From DAIODI01 sp046349255 (GTDB lineage: Bacteria; Pseudomonadota; Alphaproteobacteria; Rhizobiales; Aestuariivirgaceae): 64,000 bases of DNA. The notes beneath the pieces were generated by a model. That model saw only the letters and a program-made list of their open reading frames with translations, had not been told where the DNA came from and made no database searches. Position 1 is the first letter of the stretch; each line of letters begins with the position of its first letter. A program made the position numbers and the translations under genes. Location of the stretch: contig JAXMCR010000002.1 in NCBI GenBank assembly GCA_046349255.1, positions 1,240,001 to 1,304,000 of the forward strand. The letters run 5' to 3'. Positions 42,122 to 51,133 of the stretch are shown one piece after another.

Positions 42122-44125
42122 ATGCAAACGACGCAGAGCTATCTTGCCGGGATCGACACCGGCGGTACGTACACGGACGCCGTGCTGGTCGATCCGAAGA
42201 CGCTGAAGGTCGTCGCCTCCGCGAAGGCGCTCACCACCCGCGGCGACCTGTCGATCGGCATCGTCGAGGCGCTGGAGCGCGTCATCGCGGCGGAGGGCCA
42301 CAAGGACGTCGCGCAATCGATCAAGCTCCTGTCGATCTCGACCACGCTCGCCACCAACGCGGTCGTCGAAGGGCACGGCAGTTCGGTCGCCGTGCTGCTC
42401 ATCGGGTTCGACCCCGAGATGGTGCGGAAGTCGAAGCTCGCCGAGACGTTCCCGAACCTCCCCATCGAGATCATTACCGGCGGTCACGACCACAACGGCG
42501 ACGAGATCGCCGCGCTCGACACGCACGCTATCGAGGCGGTGGTCGACCGCCACAAGGATACGATCGCGGCTTTCGCGGTCGCCTCGCGCTTTGCCGTACG
42601 CAACGCGGCGCATGAGCTCAAGGCGCGCGAGATCATCTTCGCGCGCGCGCAAAAGCCGGTGACGCTGTCGACGGAACTCTCGAGTGATCTCGACGCGCCG
42701 CGCCGCGCGCTCACCGCCGTGCTCAACGCGCGGCTCCTGTCGCGCATCGCCGACCTCATCCAGTCGGTGAACGTGGCGAAGGAGCGTCTCGGCATCAATG
42801 CGCCGCTGATGATCACCCGCGGTGACGGGAGCCTCGCCCGCGCCGACGCCGTGGTACGGCGGCCGATCGAGACGATCCTGTCGGGACCGGCGGCGAGCCT
42901 CATCGGCGCGTCCAAGCTCACCCGGCTTCCCGACTTCATCCTCTCCGATATCGGCGGCACGACGACCGATCTCGCCATCCTCCGCAATGGTCGCCCGACG
43001 ATCACCGCGCAGGGCGCCGATCTCGGCGGCTGGCGCACGATGGTGAACGCCATCGACGTGAAGACGCTGGGGCTCGGCGGCGACAGCGCCGTTGCCCTGA
43101 CGATGGGCGGACGCATCACCGTCGGGCCCGAGCGCGCCGTGCCGGTGTCGCTGATCGCCAGCCGCTTTCCTGGCGTGCTCAAGGACCTCGAGGCGGAGCT
43201 CGACGAGACGGAGGGCGTGTCGCACCACGGCCGGTTCGTCATGCTGCCGCTCGGCGCCACGACGAAGCCGAACCTTGCGCTGCTGTCCGACCGGGAGCGT
43301 CAGCTCCTCGAGCGGATCGAGGCGACGCCGCGCCCGATGAGCCGGCTCGCCGCGCCGATGGCCGCCGCGCGCACCATCGCCGCGATGGCGCGAAAGGGGC
43401 TGATCCAGGTCGCCTGCTTCACGCCGTCCGATGCGGCGCACGTGCTGGGTCTTCAGGCGAACTGGTCGAAGGAGGGCGCGGTGCTCGCCGCACGCCTGCT
43501 CTATCGGGCGAAGACGATGAAGAACCCGGACCTCGCCGGCGCCGAGCAGATTTCGCGCGAGGTGTGGTCCGAGACGGTGCGGCTTTCCGGCCTTGCGGTG
43601 CTCGCCAGCGCGCTCGGCGTGCCGCACGGACGGGCCGATGCGTTCCTCGAGGCGATCGCCGACGGCCGCGGCGCGATCGGCCTCGCCCGGGTCAGCGCCG
43701 TTCCGGCGGTGCCCATCGTTGCGGTGGGCGGCCCGGCGCCGGTCTATTACCCCGAGGTCGGCAAGCGGATCGGCTGCGAGATCGTCTACCCGGATCATTA
43801 CGACGTCGCCAACGCGGTCGGGGCCGCGACCGGGGCGGTCGTCGGACGCTCCACGGTTGAAGTGAACGGCGACGGCAGCGGCGTGTTCCAGGTGTATGCC
43901 GGCGGCACGGCCCGGCGCTTCGTCAACGCCGCGGAAGCGATGGCGTTCGCGGAATCGACGGCGGTCGCCGCCGCCACCGCGCAGGCCGAGTCGATGGGCG
44001 CCCGCGACGTCGAGGTCGAGGTGTCCCGCGACGTGTTCCGGCTTCCGGACGCGGTCGACGACAACGGCATTTCGCACGCCCGCCTCCATGCCGAGGCGAT
44101 CGGGCAGGCAAGCTTCGCACGCTAG
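42122..44125 (+). CDS. Hydantoinase/oxoprolinase family protein (HyuA-like)
   Basis: 667 residues. The ATP-binding ASKHA-type motifs are visible: GIDTGGTYTDAVLV at the N-terminus and LSDIGGTTTDLAIL in the middle, with STTLATNAVVEG and MITRGDGSL. This matches the alpha subunit-type ATP-dependent hydantoinase/oxoprolinase family, which opens five-membered cyclic amides. The partner B subunit (HyuB) is not next to it, so activity and substrate are uncertain. Followed after 70 bases by ettA. Confidence 0.87.
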   Translation: MQTTQSYLAGIDTGGTYTDAVLVDPKTLKVVASAKALTTRGDLSIGIVEALERVIAAEGHKDVAQSIKLLSISTTLATNAVVEGHGSSVAVLLIGFDPEMVRKSKLAETFPNLPIEIITGGHDHNGDEIAALDTHAIEAVVDRHKDTIAAFAVASRFAVRNAAHELKAREIIFARAQKPVTLSTELSSDLDAPRRALTAVLNARLLSRIADLIQSVNVAKERLGINAPLMITRGDGSLARADAVVRRPIETILSGPAASLIGASKLTRLPDFILSDIGGTTTDLAILRNGRPTITAQGADLGGWRTMVNAIDVKTLGLGGDSAVALTMGGRITVGPERAVPVSLIASRFPGVLKDLEAELDETEGVSHHGRFVMLPLGATTKPNLALLSDRERQLLERIEATPRPMSRLAAPMAAARTIAAMARKGLIQVACFTPSDAAHVLGLQANWSKEGAVLAARLLYRAKTMKNPDLAGAEQISREVWSETVRLSGLAVLASALGVPHGRADAFLEAIADGRGAIGLARVSAVPAVPIVAVGGPAPVYYPEVGKRIGCEIVYPDHYDVANAVGAATGAVVGRSTVEVNGDGSGVFQVYAGGTARRFVNAAEAMAFAESTAVAAATAQAESMGARDVEVEVSRDVFRLPDAVDDNGISHARLHAEAIGQASFAR

Positions 44126-44195
44126 ACTCGACCGTTGCCGCAACCGCCCCGTTTGGCTATCAGACCGGCGGCGTTTGTTTGCGAAGGGGCACCCG

Positions 44196-45851
44196 ATGGC
44201 GCGGCAATTCATCTATCACATGCGTGGCCTGACGAAGGCCTATGCCGGCGGCAAGAAGGTCCTCGACGGGATCAACCTGTCATTCTACCCGGACGCCAAG
44301 ATCGGCGTGCTGGGCCCGAACGGGTCGGGCAAGTCGACGCTCTTGCGGATCATGGCCGGCATCGACAAGGAATTCACCGGCGACGGCTGGGTGGCGGAGG
44401 GCGCAACCGTCGGCTACCTGCCGCAGGAGCCGGAACTCGACCCCGCGCTCAACGTGATGGGCAACGTGATGGAGGGCGTCGCGAAGAAGCGGGCGATCCT
44501 CGACCAGTACAACGCGCTTATGGCCGACTACAACGACGAGAACGCGGCGAGGGCCGCGGAACTCCAGGACATCATCGACGCGCAGAACCTGTGGGACCTC
44601 GAATCACAGGTCGAGCAGGCGATGGACGCGCTGCGCTGCCCGCCGGGCGAGGCCACCGTCGACAACCTGTCGGGCGGCGAGCGCCGTCGCGTCGCGCTGA
44701 CGCAGCTCCTGCTGCGCCAGCCGGACCTGCTCCTCCTCGACGAGCCGACGAACCATCTCGACGCCGAATCGGTGAACTGGCTCGAGGCGCACCTGCGGAA
44801 CTATCCGGGCGCGATCCTCATCGTCACGCACGACCGCTACTTCCTCGACAACGTGACGGGCTGGATCCTCGAACTCGACCGCGGCCGGGGCATCCCGTAC
44901 GAGGGGAACTATTCGGCCTACCTCACCCAGAAGTCCAAGCGCCTCGAGCAGGAGGCGCGCGAGGATCAGGCCCGCCAGAAGGTCATCAGCCGCGAGCGCG
45001 AATGGATCGCCGCCAGCCCGAAGGCGCGGCAGGCCAAGAGCAAGGCCCGCTTCAAGGCTTACGACGAACTGCTGCGCGCCAACGAGGAGCGCCTCAAGTC
45101 GACGACCGCGCAGATCGTGCTGCCGCCGGGACCCCGCCTCGGCAACGACGTGATCGAGGTTCAGGGCGTCTCGAAGGGTTATGGCGACCGCCTGCTCATC
45201 GACGAGCTGTCGTTCAAGCTGCCGCCGGGCGGCATCGTCGGCGTGATCGGGCCGAACGGCGCCGGCAAGACGACGCTGTTCCGCATGATCACCGGCCAGG
45301 AGACACCCGATTCCGGCGCGATCCGCGTGGGCGAGTCCGTCGTCCTCGGCTACGTCGACCAGAGCCGCGACTCGCTCGATCCCAACAAGACGGTGTGGGA
45401 AGAGATCTCCGGCGGAAACGATGTCATCACGCTCGGCAAGCGCGACGTGAACAGCCGGGCCTACGCCTCGGCCTTCAATTTCAAGGGCGGCGATCAGCAG
45501 CAGAAGGTGGGCTCGCTGTCGGGCGGGCAGCGCAACCGCGTGCACCTCGCGAAGATGCTGAAGTCGGGCGCGAACGTGCTGCTCCTCGACGAGCCGACGA
45601 ACGACCTCGACACCGAGACGCTGGCGGCGCTCGAGGAGGCGCTCGAGGATTACGCCGGCTGCTGCGTCATCATCAGCCACGACCGCATGTTCCTCGACCG
45701 GCTGGCGACGCACATCCTCGCGTTCGAGGGCGACAGCCACGTCGAGTGGTTCGAGGGCAACTTCCAGGACTACGAGGAAGACAAGAAGCGCCGCCTCGGC
45801 GCCGATTCGGTCATGCCGAAGCGGATCAAGTACAAGAAGTTCGCGCGGTAG
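44196..45851 (+). CDS. ettA: Energy-dependent translational throttle protein EttA (ABC-F)
   Basis: 551 residues from ATG 44196. Two ABC domains: Walker A GPNGSGKST and GPNGAGKTT, signatures LSGGERRRVAL and LSGGQRNRVHL, Walker B LLLLDEPTNHLD and LLLDEPTNDLD. No membrane segments. The linker ERE WIAASPKARQAKSKAR region and the C-terminal KRRLGADS...RIKYKKF identify the EttA branch. It binds the ribosomal E site and regulates entry into elongation according to energy state. Confidence 0.95.
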   Translation: MARQFIYHMRGLTKAYAGGKKVLDGINLSFYPDAKIGVLGPNGSGKSTLLRIMAGIDKEFTGDGWVAEGATVGYLPQEPELDPALNVMGNVMEGVAKKRAILDQYNALMADYNDENAARAAELQDIIDAQNLWDLESQVEQAMDALRCPPGEATVDNLSGGERRRVALTQLLLRQPDLLLLDEPTNHLDAESVNWLEAHLRNYPGAILIVTHDRYFLDNVTGWILELDRGRGIPYEGNYSAYLTQKSKRLEQEAREDQARQKVISREREWIAASPKARQAKSKARFKAYDELLRANEERLKSTTAQIVLPPGPRLGNDVIEVQGVSKGYGDRLLIDELSFKLPPGGIVGVIGPNGAGKTTLFRMITGQETPDSGAIRVGESVVLGYVDQSRDSLDPNKTVWEEISGGNDVITLGKRDVNSRAYASAFNFKGGDQQQKVGSLSGGQRNRVHLAKMLKSGANVLLLDEPTNDLDTETLAALEEALEDYAGCCVIISHDRMFLDRLATHILAFEGDSHVEWFEGNFQDYEEDKKRRLGADSVMPKRIKYKKFAR

Positions 45852-45856
45852 GTCTC

Positions 45857-46453
45857 TTAGCGCGCCAGGGCCTTGAACAGCTCCTGCGCGTCGCCGCCGT
45901 GCTTGGCGATGAAGCGCAGGAAGATGCCGCGCTGCATGGTGGCGAGCGAAAAGCCCAGCACCGACACGTCGGCGATCTGATACTCCTTGCCGTTCTGCGT
46001 CACCTTGAAGATGACGTTGTAGGTCGAGCCGGACATCAGCGTGATTCTGGTGTTCACCAGCGCCGCGCCGGTGTCGTCGACGGTCGCATCGCCGATCTCG
46101 GCCTTGCCGACTTGGTACTGGCGGGAGGAGTCGGCGAAGTACCGCGCCATGAACAGGCTCACGCCCGTAAAGTAGCTGGGCTTCTGCGAGGGCTGCAGGT
46201 CGCCCTTGTAGGGGCCCAGCGAATACATCGCGATGCCCTCGACGTCGGCATGCCGCAGGATGGCCTTCTGGAAGCTCGGCACCGTGCCGACCCGCTGCGC
46301 CGCCATCAGGTCGTCGGCGACGGTCTTCATGTAGGCGACCGCGCCCGAGGGATTGACGGCGGCTTCCGCAGCGGTCGCCGACATCGGCGTGGGCACCCGG
46401 GTCGCCAGCAGGCCAGCCAGAACAAACAGGAAATCGCGCCGTGCAACCTTCAT
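45857..46453 (-). CDS. MlaC-like periplasmic lipid-binding protein
   Basis: 198 residues from ATG 46451-46453, with GAAGG upstream; the frame is open 29 codons further without protein character. It begins with a possible twin-arginine-like signal (KVARRDFLFVLAGLLATRVP). The family body is ADSSRQYQVGKAEIGDATVDDTGA, with YQIADVSVLGFSLATMQR near the C-terminus, as in MlaC/Ttg2D phospholipid shuttles. The mlaFED genes are not in the window. Convergent with ettA. Confidence 0.8.
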   Translation of the reverse strand: MKVARRDFLFVLAGLLATRVPTPMSATAAEAAVNPSGAVAYMKTVADDLMAAQRVGTVPSFQKAILRHADVEGIAMYSLGPYKGDLQPSQKPSYFTGVSLFMARYFADSSRQYQVGKAEIGDATVDDTGAALVNTRITLMSGSTYNVIFKVTQNGKEYQIADVSVLGFSLATMQRGIFLRFIAKHGGDAQELFKALAR

Positions 46454-46570
46454 CGAGCCGCAACCTTCGAGAATCTTCGCAAGGGAACGCACTGCCTCAA
46501 GTAATGGATGCCGGAAGCGACCGTCAACCGTCCTGCGCACGCTGTCGCTTCGTCGCCACTTGCCATCTAT

Positions 46571-46586
46571 ATAAGGATATGTTTAT
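46571..46586. promoter_or_regulatory. Candidate operator of the ArsR-methyltransferase gene
   Basis: ATAA-GG-ATAT-GT-TTAT is symmetrical at 12 of 16 positions and lies about 30 bases upstream of the ATG. ArsR-family repressors commonly bind such AT-rich palindromes over promoters; autoregulation is inferred. Confidence 0.4.
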
Positions 46587-46615
46587 CTGTTTATGGAACC
46601 GCGGGCAAGGACCGG

Positions 46616-47575
46616 ATGGAAACCCTTCTCAAGTCTCTCAAGGCGGTGGCCGAAAGCACCAGGATTCGCATCCTCGCGATCCTCGCCGAGGGCGAGTGCA
46701 ACGTCACCGAACTCACCGCCATCCTGTCGCAGAGCCAGCCGCGCGTCAGCCGCCATCTGAAGCTTCTCGTCGATGCCGATCTCGTCGAGCGCCACAAGGA
46801 AGGGAACTGGGTCCTGTTCCGCCTGACACGGCAGGCGGGCCTCGTCGTCGACATTCTGAAGCACGTGCCGCAGGACGATCCGCTCATCGCGCGCGATCGC
46901 GAGAAGTTGAACATGATCAAGACGCGGCGCTCGGAAGCCGCCGAAAAGTATTTCAGCAAGGTGGCCGCCAGCTGGTCGGTGCTGCGCTCGCTCAATGTCG
47001 ACGACCGCGCGGTCGAGGTTGCGCTGAAGAAGATGATCGGCCCCGCCTCTGTCGACACGCTGGTCGACCTCGGCACCGGCACGGGACGGATGCTCGAACT
47101 CTTCGCACCGCAGGCGCGGCAGGCGATCGGCGTCGACCGGAACCGCGAGATGCTCGCGTTCGCGCGCGTCGCCATCGAGAAGCACGGGCTGACCAACACG
47201 CAGGTACGGCTCGCGGACGTCAACGACGTACCGCTGAAGGAACGTTCCGCCGATCTCGTGATCATTCACCAGGTGCTGCACTATCTCGACAATCCGCTCG
47301 ACACCATCCGCGAGGCGCATCGCCTCTTGAGACCCGGCGGTCGGCTGGTCGTCGTGGATCTTGCGCCGCACGATCGCGAATTCCTGCGCGAGGAGCACGC
47401 GCATCGCCGGCTCGGCATTGCAACGGACACGATGCGGCGCTGGATGGAGAGCGCAGGCCTCTCGCTCGTGCGCCGTGAAAGCCTCAAGCCGGCCGCGCAG
47501 GACGGCCTCGACGTCGACGTGTGGATGGCAGAGCGGCCGCGCGACGCGGTCTTGAAAGAGGTGCGCCATGGCTGA
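46616..47575 (+). CDS. ArsR-family regulator fused to SAM methyltransferase domain
   Basis: 319 residues from ATG 46616 (CAAGG upstream). Residues 1-90 are an ArsR winged helix: LKAVAESTRIRILAILAEGE, CNVTELTAILSQSQPRVSRHLKLL and LVERHKEGNWVLFRL. Residues 130-290 are a class I methyltransferase: VDLGTGTGRMLELFA, IGVDRNREML and LLRPGGRLVVVDL. The gene overlaps metF by eight bases. ArsR-type SahR regulators of methionine genes sense S-adenosylhomocysteine; a methyltransferase domain would bind SAM or SAH, so a SAM/SAH sensor for metF is a reasonable inference. Confidence 0.88.
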   Translation: METLLKSLKAVAESTRIRILAILAEGECNVTELTAILSQSQPRVSRHLKLLVDADLVERHKEGNWVLFRLTRQAGLVVDILKHVPQDDPLIARDREKLNMIKTRRSEAAEKYFSKVAASWSVLRSLNVDDRAVEVALKKMIGPASVDTLVDLGTGTGRMLELFAPQARQAIGVDRNREMLAFARVAIEKHGLTNTQVRLADVNDVPLKERSADLVIIHQVLHYLDNPLDTIREAHRLLRPGGRLVVVDLAPHDREFLREEHAHRRLGIATDTMRRWMESAGLSLVRRESLKPAAQDGLDVDVWMAERPRDAVLKEVRHG

Positions 47576-48449
47576 CGGCACGAAACCGCCGCTCTCGGTC
47601 TCCTTCGAATTCTTTCCGCCGCGCGACACCGAGGCGGCCAACGCCCTGTCCGGCACGATCACCAAGCTGAAGGCATTCCGGCCAGATTTCGTCTCCGTCA
47701 CCTACGGCGCCGGCGGCTCGACGCAGGACGCCTCACTCGCCAGCGTCGACCGCCTCGTCAACGAATTCGCGCTGCCGACGTGCGCCCACCTTACCTGCGT
47801 CGGCAAGACGAAGGCCGAGGTCGATGCCGTGGCGCTCGACTTCGCAAGACGCGGGGTAAAGCATTTCCTCGCCCTGCGCGGCGATCCGCCGGCGGGCGAG
47901 CGCCGGTTCGAGCCGCACCCGGGCGGATATCGCAACGCTGCCGATCTCGTCGAGGGACTGGCGAAGCTCGGCGACTTCGAAATCTCGGTTGCCGCCTATC
48001 CCGAAAAGCATCCCGAGAGTTTCACCTTCGAGGTCGACCTTGCGATGCTCACCGCCAAAGTCGAGGCAGGGGCGACGCGCGCCATCACCCAGTTCTTCTT
48101 CGACAACTCGGCATACTTCCGCTTCGTCGACCGTGTGCGGGCGCGCGGCATCAACATCCCGATCGTACCGGGCATCCTGCCGGTGACGAACCTCGAAAAA
48201 GTGGCGGGGTTCGCGCAGCGGTGCGGGGCGCACCTCACGGCGGACTTTGCGCGCCGGTTCGAGGGTCTCGAAAACGATCCCGAGGAGCGCAAGCTGGTCG
48301 CCGCCGCCGTCGCTGCCGAACAGGTGGCGAAGCTCCACGACGCCGGCGTCACCAGCTTCCACTTCTACACGCTGAACCGCGCCGACGTGACGGGCGCCTT
48401 GTGCCGCATGTTGGGGCTCTCCGCCGAGCCCAGGTCGGCGGCTGCCTGA
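47568..48449 (+). CDS. metF: 5,10-methylenetetrahydrofolate reductase
   Basis: 293 residues. The family N-terminus SFEFFPPRDTEAA carries the catalytic Glu; VSVTYGAGGST, HLTCVGKTKAE, FLALRGDPPAG, AAYPEKHPES, AITQFFFDN and PVTNLEKV follow as expected for this FAD barrel. It reduces methylene-THF to methyl-THF, the methyl donor for methionine synthesis. Its start lies inside the end of the ArsR-methyltransferase gene, indicating coupled expression. Confidence 0.97.
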   Translation: MADGTKPPLSVSFEFFPPRDTEAANALSGTITKLKAFRPDFVSVTYGAGGSTQDASLASVDRLVNEFALPTCAHLTCVGKTKAEVDAVALDFARRGVKHFLALRGDPPAGERRFEPHPGGYRNAADLVEGLAKLGDFEISVAAYPEKHPESFTFEVDLAMLTAKVEAGATRAITQFFFDNSAYFRFVDRVRARGINIPIVPGILPVTNLEKVAGFAQRCGAHLTADFARRFEGLENDPEERKLVAAAVAAEQVAKLHDAGVTSFHFYTLNRADVTGALCRMLGLSAEPRSAAA

Positions 48450-48452
48450 GCC

Positions 48453-49073
48453 TCACCAGAGCTGATGAAACGCGTTGATCTTCGCGATCGTCTTGTTCTG
48501 CGAAACCGCCTTCGCGACCCGCGCGACGTTCGGCATGCGCCGGAAGGCCGGTTCGAGCTCCGGATGCCAGAACGCCAGCATGGCGAGGTAGATGTCGGCC
48601 GCCGTCATCTTCGGCCCGAGCAGGAACTTGCTCTTTCCGATGACCTTGTCGAGCAGCGCGAGGTTGCGATCGAGTTCGGCAAGGCCTGCGCCCTTCACGC
48701 CTTCGATCCCGGCGGGGTCGGTCGTGTAGCGATCCGGATAGAAGTAGCGCAGGTCCGCGCTGTAGGTGTTCACCGCCATGAACACCAGCCAGCGCAGGAA
48801 GTCCGGGCGCTTCGGACTGCCCGGGGCAGGCGCGAGCACGCCGTACCGGTCGCACAGGTAAATGAGCATCGCGGCCGATTCCGTCATGACGTGGCCGTTC
48901 GGCAGTTCGAGAACCGGCACTTGCGCGGCCGGGTTCATCTTCAGGAACTTCGCGCTCCGGTGGTCGCCCTTCTTGGTGTCGATCGGCACCACCTGGTACT
49001 TAGCGCCCGCCTCCTCCAGGACCGCGTGCACGGCAAAACCGCCGGAACCCGGGCTCGTATAGAGCTTGAACAT
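48453..49073 (-). CDS. Glutathione S-transferase
   Basis: 206 residues, GGGAGG six bases before the ATG. The N-terminal thioredoxin-like domain has KLYTSPGSGGFAVHAVLEE, the cis-Pro segment QVPVLELPNG and glutathione-binding MTESAAMLIYL. The C-terminal helical domain has the N-capping box TAADIYLAML. It resembles the beta/GstB-like bacterial GSTs and would conjugate or reduce electrophiles with glutathione. Convergent with metF, three bases between stops. Confidence 0.92.
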   Translation of the reverse strand: MFKLYTSPGSGGFAVHAVLEEAGAKYQVVPIDTKKGDHRSAKFLKMNPAAQVPVLELPNGHVMTESAAMLIYLCDRYGVLAPAPGSPKRPDFLRWLVFMAVNTYSADLRYFYPDRYTTDPAGIEGVKGAGLAELDRNLALLDKVIGKSKFLLGPKMTAADIYLAMLAFWHPELEPAFRRMPNVARVAKAVSQNKTIAKINAFHQLW

Positions 49074-49173
49074 TCGCTACCTCCCCGTCCCCAAACCGAA
49101 GTATTATATGACAAGACCGAAACCCCGGTATTGAGTAACGCGCCGGTTCCCTGATGGGAACGACTCAACGGTA

Positions 49174-50106
49174 ATGGTGGTCATGCAACAGCTTCGTTCC
49201 GCGCCCGTCAGCCGAGGCAACGTCCGGTTCACCTACTCGACCGAGGACCAGCCGCTGATCCAGCGCGCGATCATCCAGGCAATCGAGAAGCTCGGCGGCC
49301 AGCGCAAGCTGAAGAAGCTCTACGACGAACACATCCGCAACCCGAGGAACGGCGAGACCTTCTTCGAGGCGGCTATCCGGCTCCTGAAGCTCGACGTGGC
49401 CTACGACGCCCGGATGCTCGACAAGGTGCCGCGCACCGGCCCTGTGATCTTCGTCGCGAACCATCCTTACGGCGTTCTCGACGGGGTGACGCTGACGTGG
49501 CTCGCCATGAAGGTGCGCCCCGACGTGAAGGTGCTGGCCAATTCCGTGCTGTGCCAGGCGCCTGATGCGAAGGAGAACCTCCTCCCCGTCGACTTCGGCC
49601 CGAACCCGGACGCGCGCGAGACGACGCTGCAGACCCGGCTCGCCGCCCAGCGCTGGGTGCGCGAGGGGAACGCCATCGGGATCTTCCCCGGCGGCGGCGT
49701 GTCCACCAGCGAGAAGCCGCTCAAGGGTCGCGCGATCGACCTGCCCTGGGCGCCGTTCACCGCGAAGCTCATCCACTCGTCGAAGGCAACGGTGGTCCCC
49801 GTCTACTTCTGCGGCCAGAACAGCCGGATGTTCCAGCTCGCAAGCCACCTCAGCATGACGCTGCGTCTGTCGCTCGTGTTCCGCGAGACGGCGCGGCGCA
49901 TCGGCACCCGGCTCGAGATCCGGATCGGCGAGCCCATTCCGTATGCGGAGCTTGCGGCGCTGAAGGACCGCACCGAACTGACGCGTGAACTGCGCCGGCG
50001 CACCTTCGGGCTCGGCGGCATCAACGCCAAGCTCGGCGAAGCCGAGTACATGCGCGAGTTCCAGCTGAAGAAGGGCGGCCTCCTGAAGCGGCTGACCGAC
50101 GACTGA
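49174..50106 (+). CDS. Lysophospholipid acyltransferase (PlsC-like)
   Basis: 310 residues; starts at 49174 or at the Met three codons later. The acyltransferase blocks are FVANHPYGVLDG (motif I; His and Asp separated by five residues, a variant of H-x4-D), GNAIGIFPGGGVS (motif III) and VVPVYFCGQN (motif IV). No clear membrane helix. It transfers acyl chains to lyso-lipids or a similar acceptor. It is followed one base later by a small membrane protein gene. Confidence 0.85.
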   Translation: MVVMQQLRSAPVSRGNVRFTYSTEDQPLIQRAIIQAIEKLGGQRKLKKLYDEHIRNPRNGETFFEAAIRLLKLDVAYDARMLDKVPRTGPVIFVANHPYGVLDGVTLTWLAMKVRPDVKVLANSVLCQAPDAKENLLPVDFGPNPDARETTLQTRLAAQRWVREGNAIGIFPGGGVSTSEKPLKGRAIDLPWAPFTAKLIHSSKATVVPVYFCGQNSRMFQLASHLSMTLRLSLVFRETARRIGTRLEIRIGEPIPYAELAALKDRTELTRELRRRTFGLGGINAKLGEAEYMREFQLKKGGLLKRLTDD

Positions 50107-50107
50107 G

Positions 50108-50413
50108 ATGCCGCAGCTCGTTCGCCTGTTCCTGAAGCACGGCGTGATCGGCGCGGCGTTCGGCTGGGCCGTGCTCGCGCTGTGCCTCTTGTTCGACGTC
50201 TGGGGGCTCGGCGGCTTCGTCGCGCGCTCGACGAGCCCCTACGTGGCGCTCTATGCGCTGGCGCTGTCGTTCGGCCCGCTGTTCGGCGCAATCGCCATTT
50301 CGCTGGCCGTGATCCGGCTGACCCGTTTCGACGAGCCGCCGCCCAATACCCGGCTCGAGCGGTGGCGGAAGGGCGGGAGCGCGGAACTGCGCCAGGATCG
50401 CCCGCTTCCCTGA
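50108..50413 (+). CDS. Small two-helix membrane protein
   Basis: 101 residues with two transmembrane helices (HGVIGAAFGWAVLALCLLFDVW and LYALALSFGPLFGAIAISLAV) and a polar, Arg-rich tail. It begins one base after the acyltransferase stop, so the two are likely co-transcribed. No family recognised; function unknown. Confidence 0.75.
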   Translation: MPQLVRLFLKHGVIGAAFGWAVLALCLLFDVWGLGGFVARSTSPYVALYALALSFGPLFGAIAISLAVIRLTRFDEPPPNTRLERWRKGGSAELRQDRPLP

Positions 50414-50422
50414 ACCGGTGAC

Positions 50423-50445
50423 ACGGTAAACGCCCCGTTTACCGT
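50423..50445 (+). terminator. Hairpin after the two-helix membrane gene
   Basis: ACGGTAAACG pairs perfectly with CGTTTACCGT around CCC, nine bases after the stop, followed by ATTTG. The U-tract is poor, so termination strength is uncertain. Confidence 0.5.
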
Positions 50446-50485
50446 ATTTGAGGCAAAGTCCGATCCTCTCCGTTGGGGATCGGAA

Positions 50486-51133
50486 ATGGTGTCGGTTCGT
50501 GCGTTGTGCGTCCTTATTGCGGCTCTTGTCGTGATTACCGGTTGCGCCGGCCCGCGCGGCCAGTACTTCACCACCGAAGGGCTGATCATCCCCACCGGCA
50601 TCTGCCCGATCCCGCCGTCATCGCTCGGTATCGCCGAGCAACTCCCCCCGATCAATGAGCGCAACGGCTGCCAGGTCCCGAATCCCTGGCAGGTCGAATC
50701 TGTCGCCACCGTCTCGTTCAACCGGCCGGCAAAGCTCAACTGCGGCATGGTCTCCCCGCTCGCCAGCTGGTTCCAGGACAGCGTGCAGCCGGCCGCCAAG
50801 AGCGCCTTCGGGGAAGAGGTCGTTTCGGTGAATGTCCTTGCCTCCTACGCCTGCCGGCCGCGCAACAACCACTGGGGCGGCAAGCTCTCCGAGCACGGGT
50901 TCGGCAACGCCATCGACATCGGGGGATTCACGCTCGCGAGCGGGCGCACGGTGACGGTGCGTTCCGGCTGGGCTGGTGCGCCCGACGAACAGCAGTTCCT
51001 GCGCTCGGTCCGCCACGACGCCTGCCAGACGTTCTCGACGGTGCTCGGCCCCGGGTCCGACGGCAACCACGAGGACCACTTCCACCTTGACATGATGGCG
51101 CGCAAGAGCGGGCGCAGCGCCTACTGCGGCTGA
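50486..51133 (+). CDS. Extensin-like family lipoprotein
   Basis: 215 residues. A lipoprotein signal ends in VVITGCAG (lipobox Cys near residue 20). The domain of the bacterial extensin-like family follows: CPIPPS, ACRPRNNHWGGKLSEHGFGNAIDI and NHEDHFHLD. The His/Asp arrangement SEHGFGNAIDI...HEDHFH resembles LAS (M15) zinc peptidases, so a cell-wall peptidase role is possible. Convergent with, and overlapping by 13 bases, the polysaccharide deacetylase gene. Confidence 0.85.
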   Translation: MVSVRALCVLIAALVVITGCAGPRGQYFTTEGLIIPTGICPIPPSSLGIAEQLPPINERNGCQVPNPWQVESVATVSFNRPAKLNCGMVSPLASWFQDSVQPAAKSAFGEEVVSVNVLASYACRPRNNHWGGKLSEHGFGNAIDIGGFTLASGRTVTVRSGWAGAPDEQQFLRSVRHDACQTFSTVLGPGSDGNHEDHFHLDMMARKSGRSAYCG

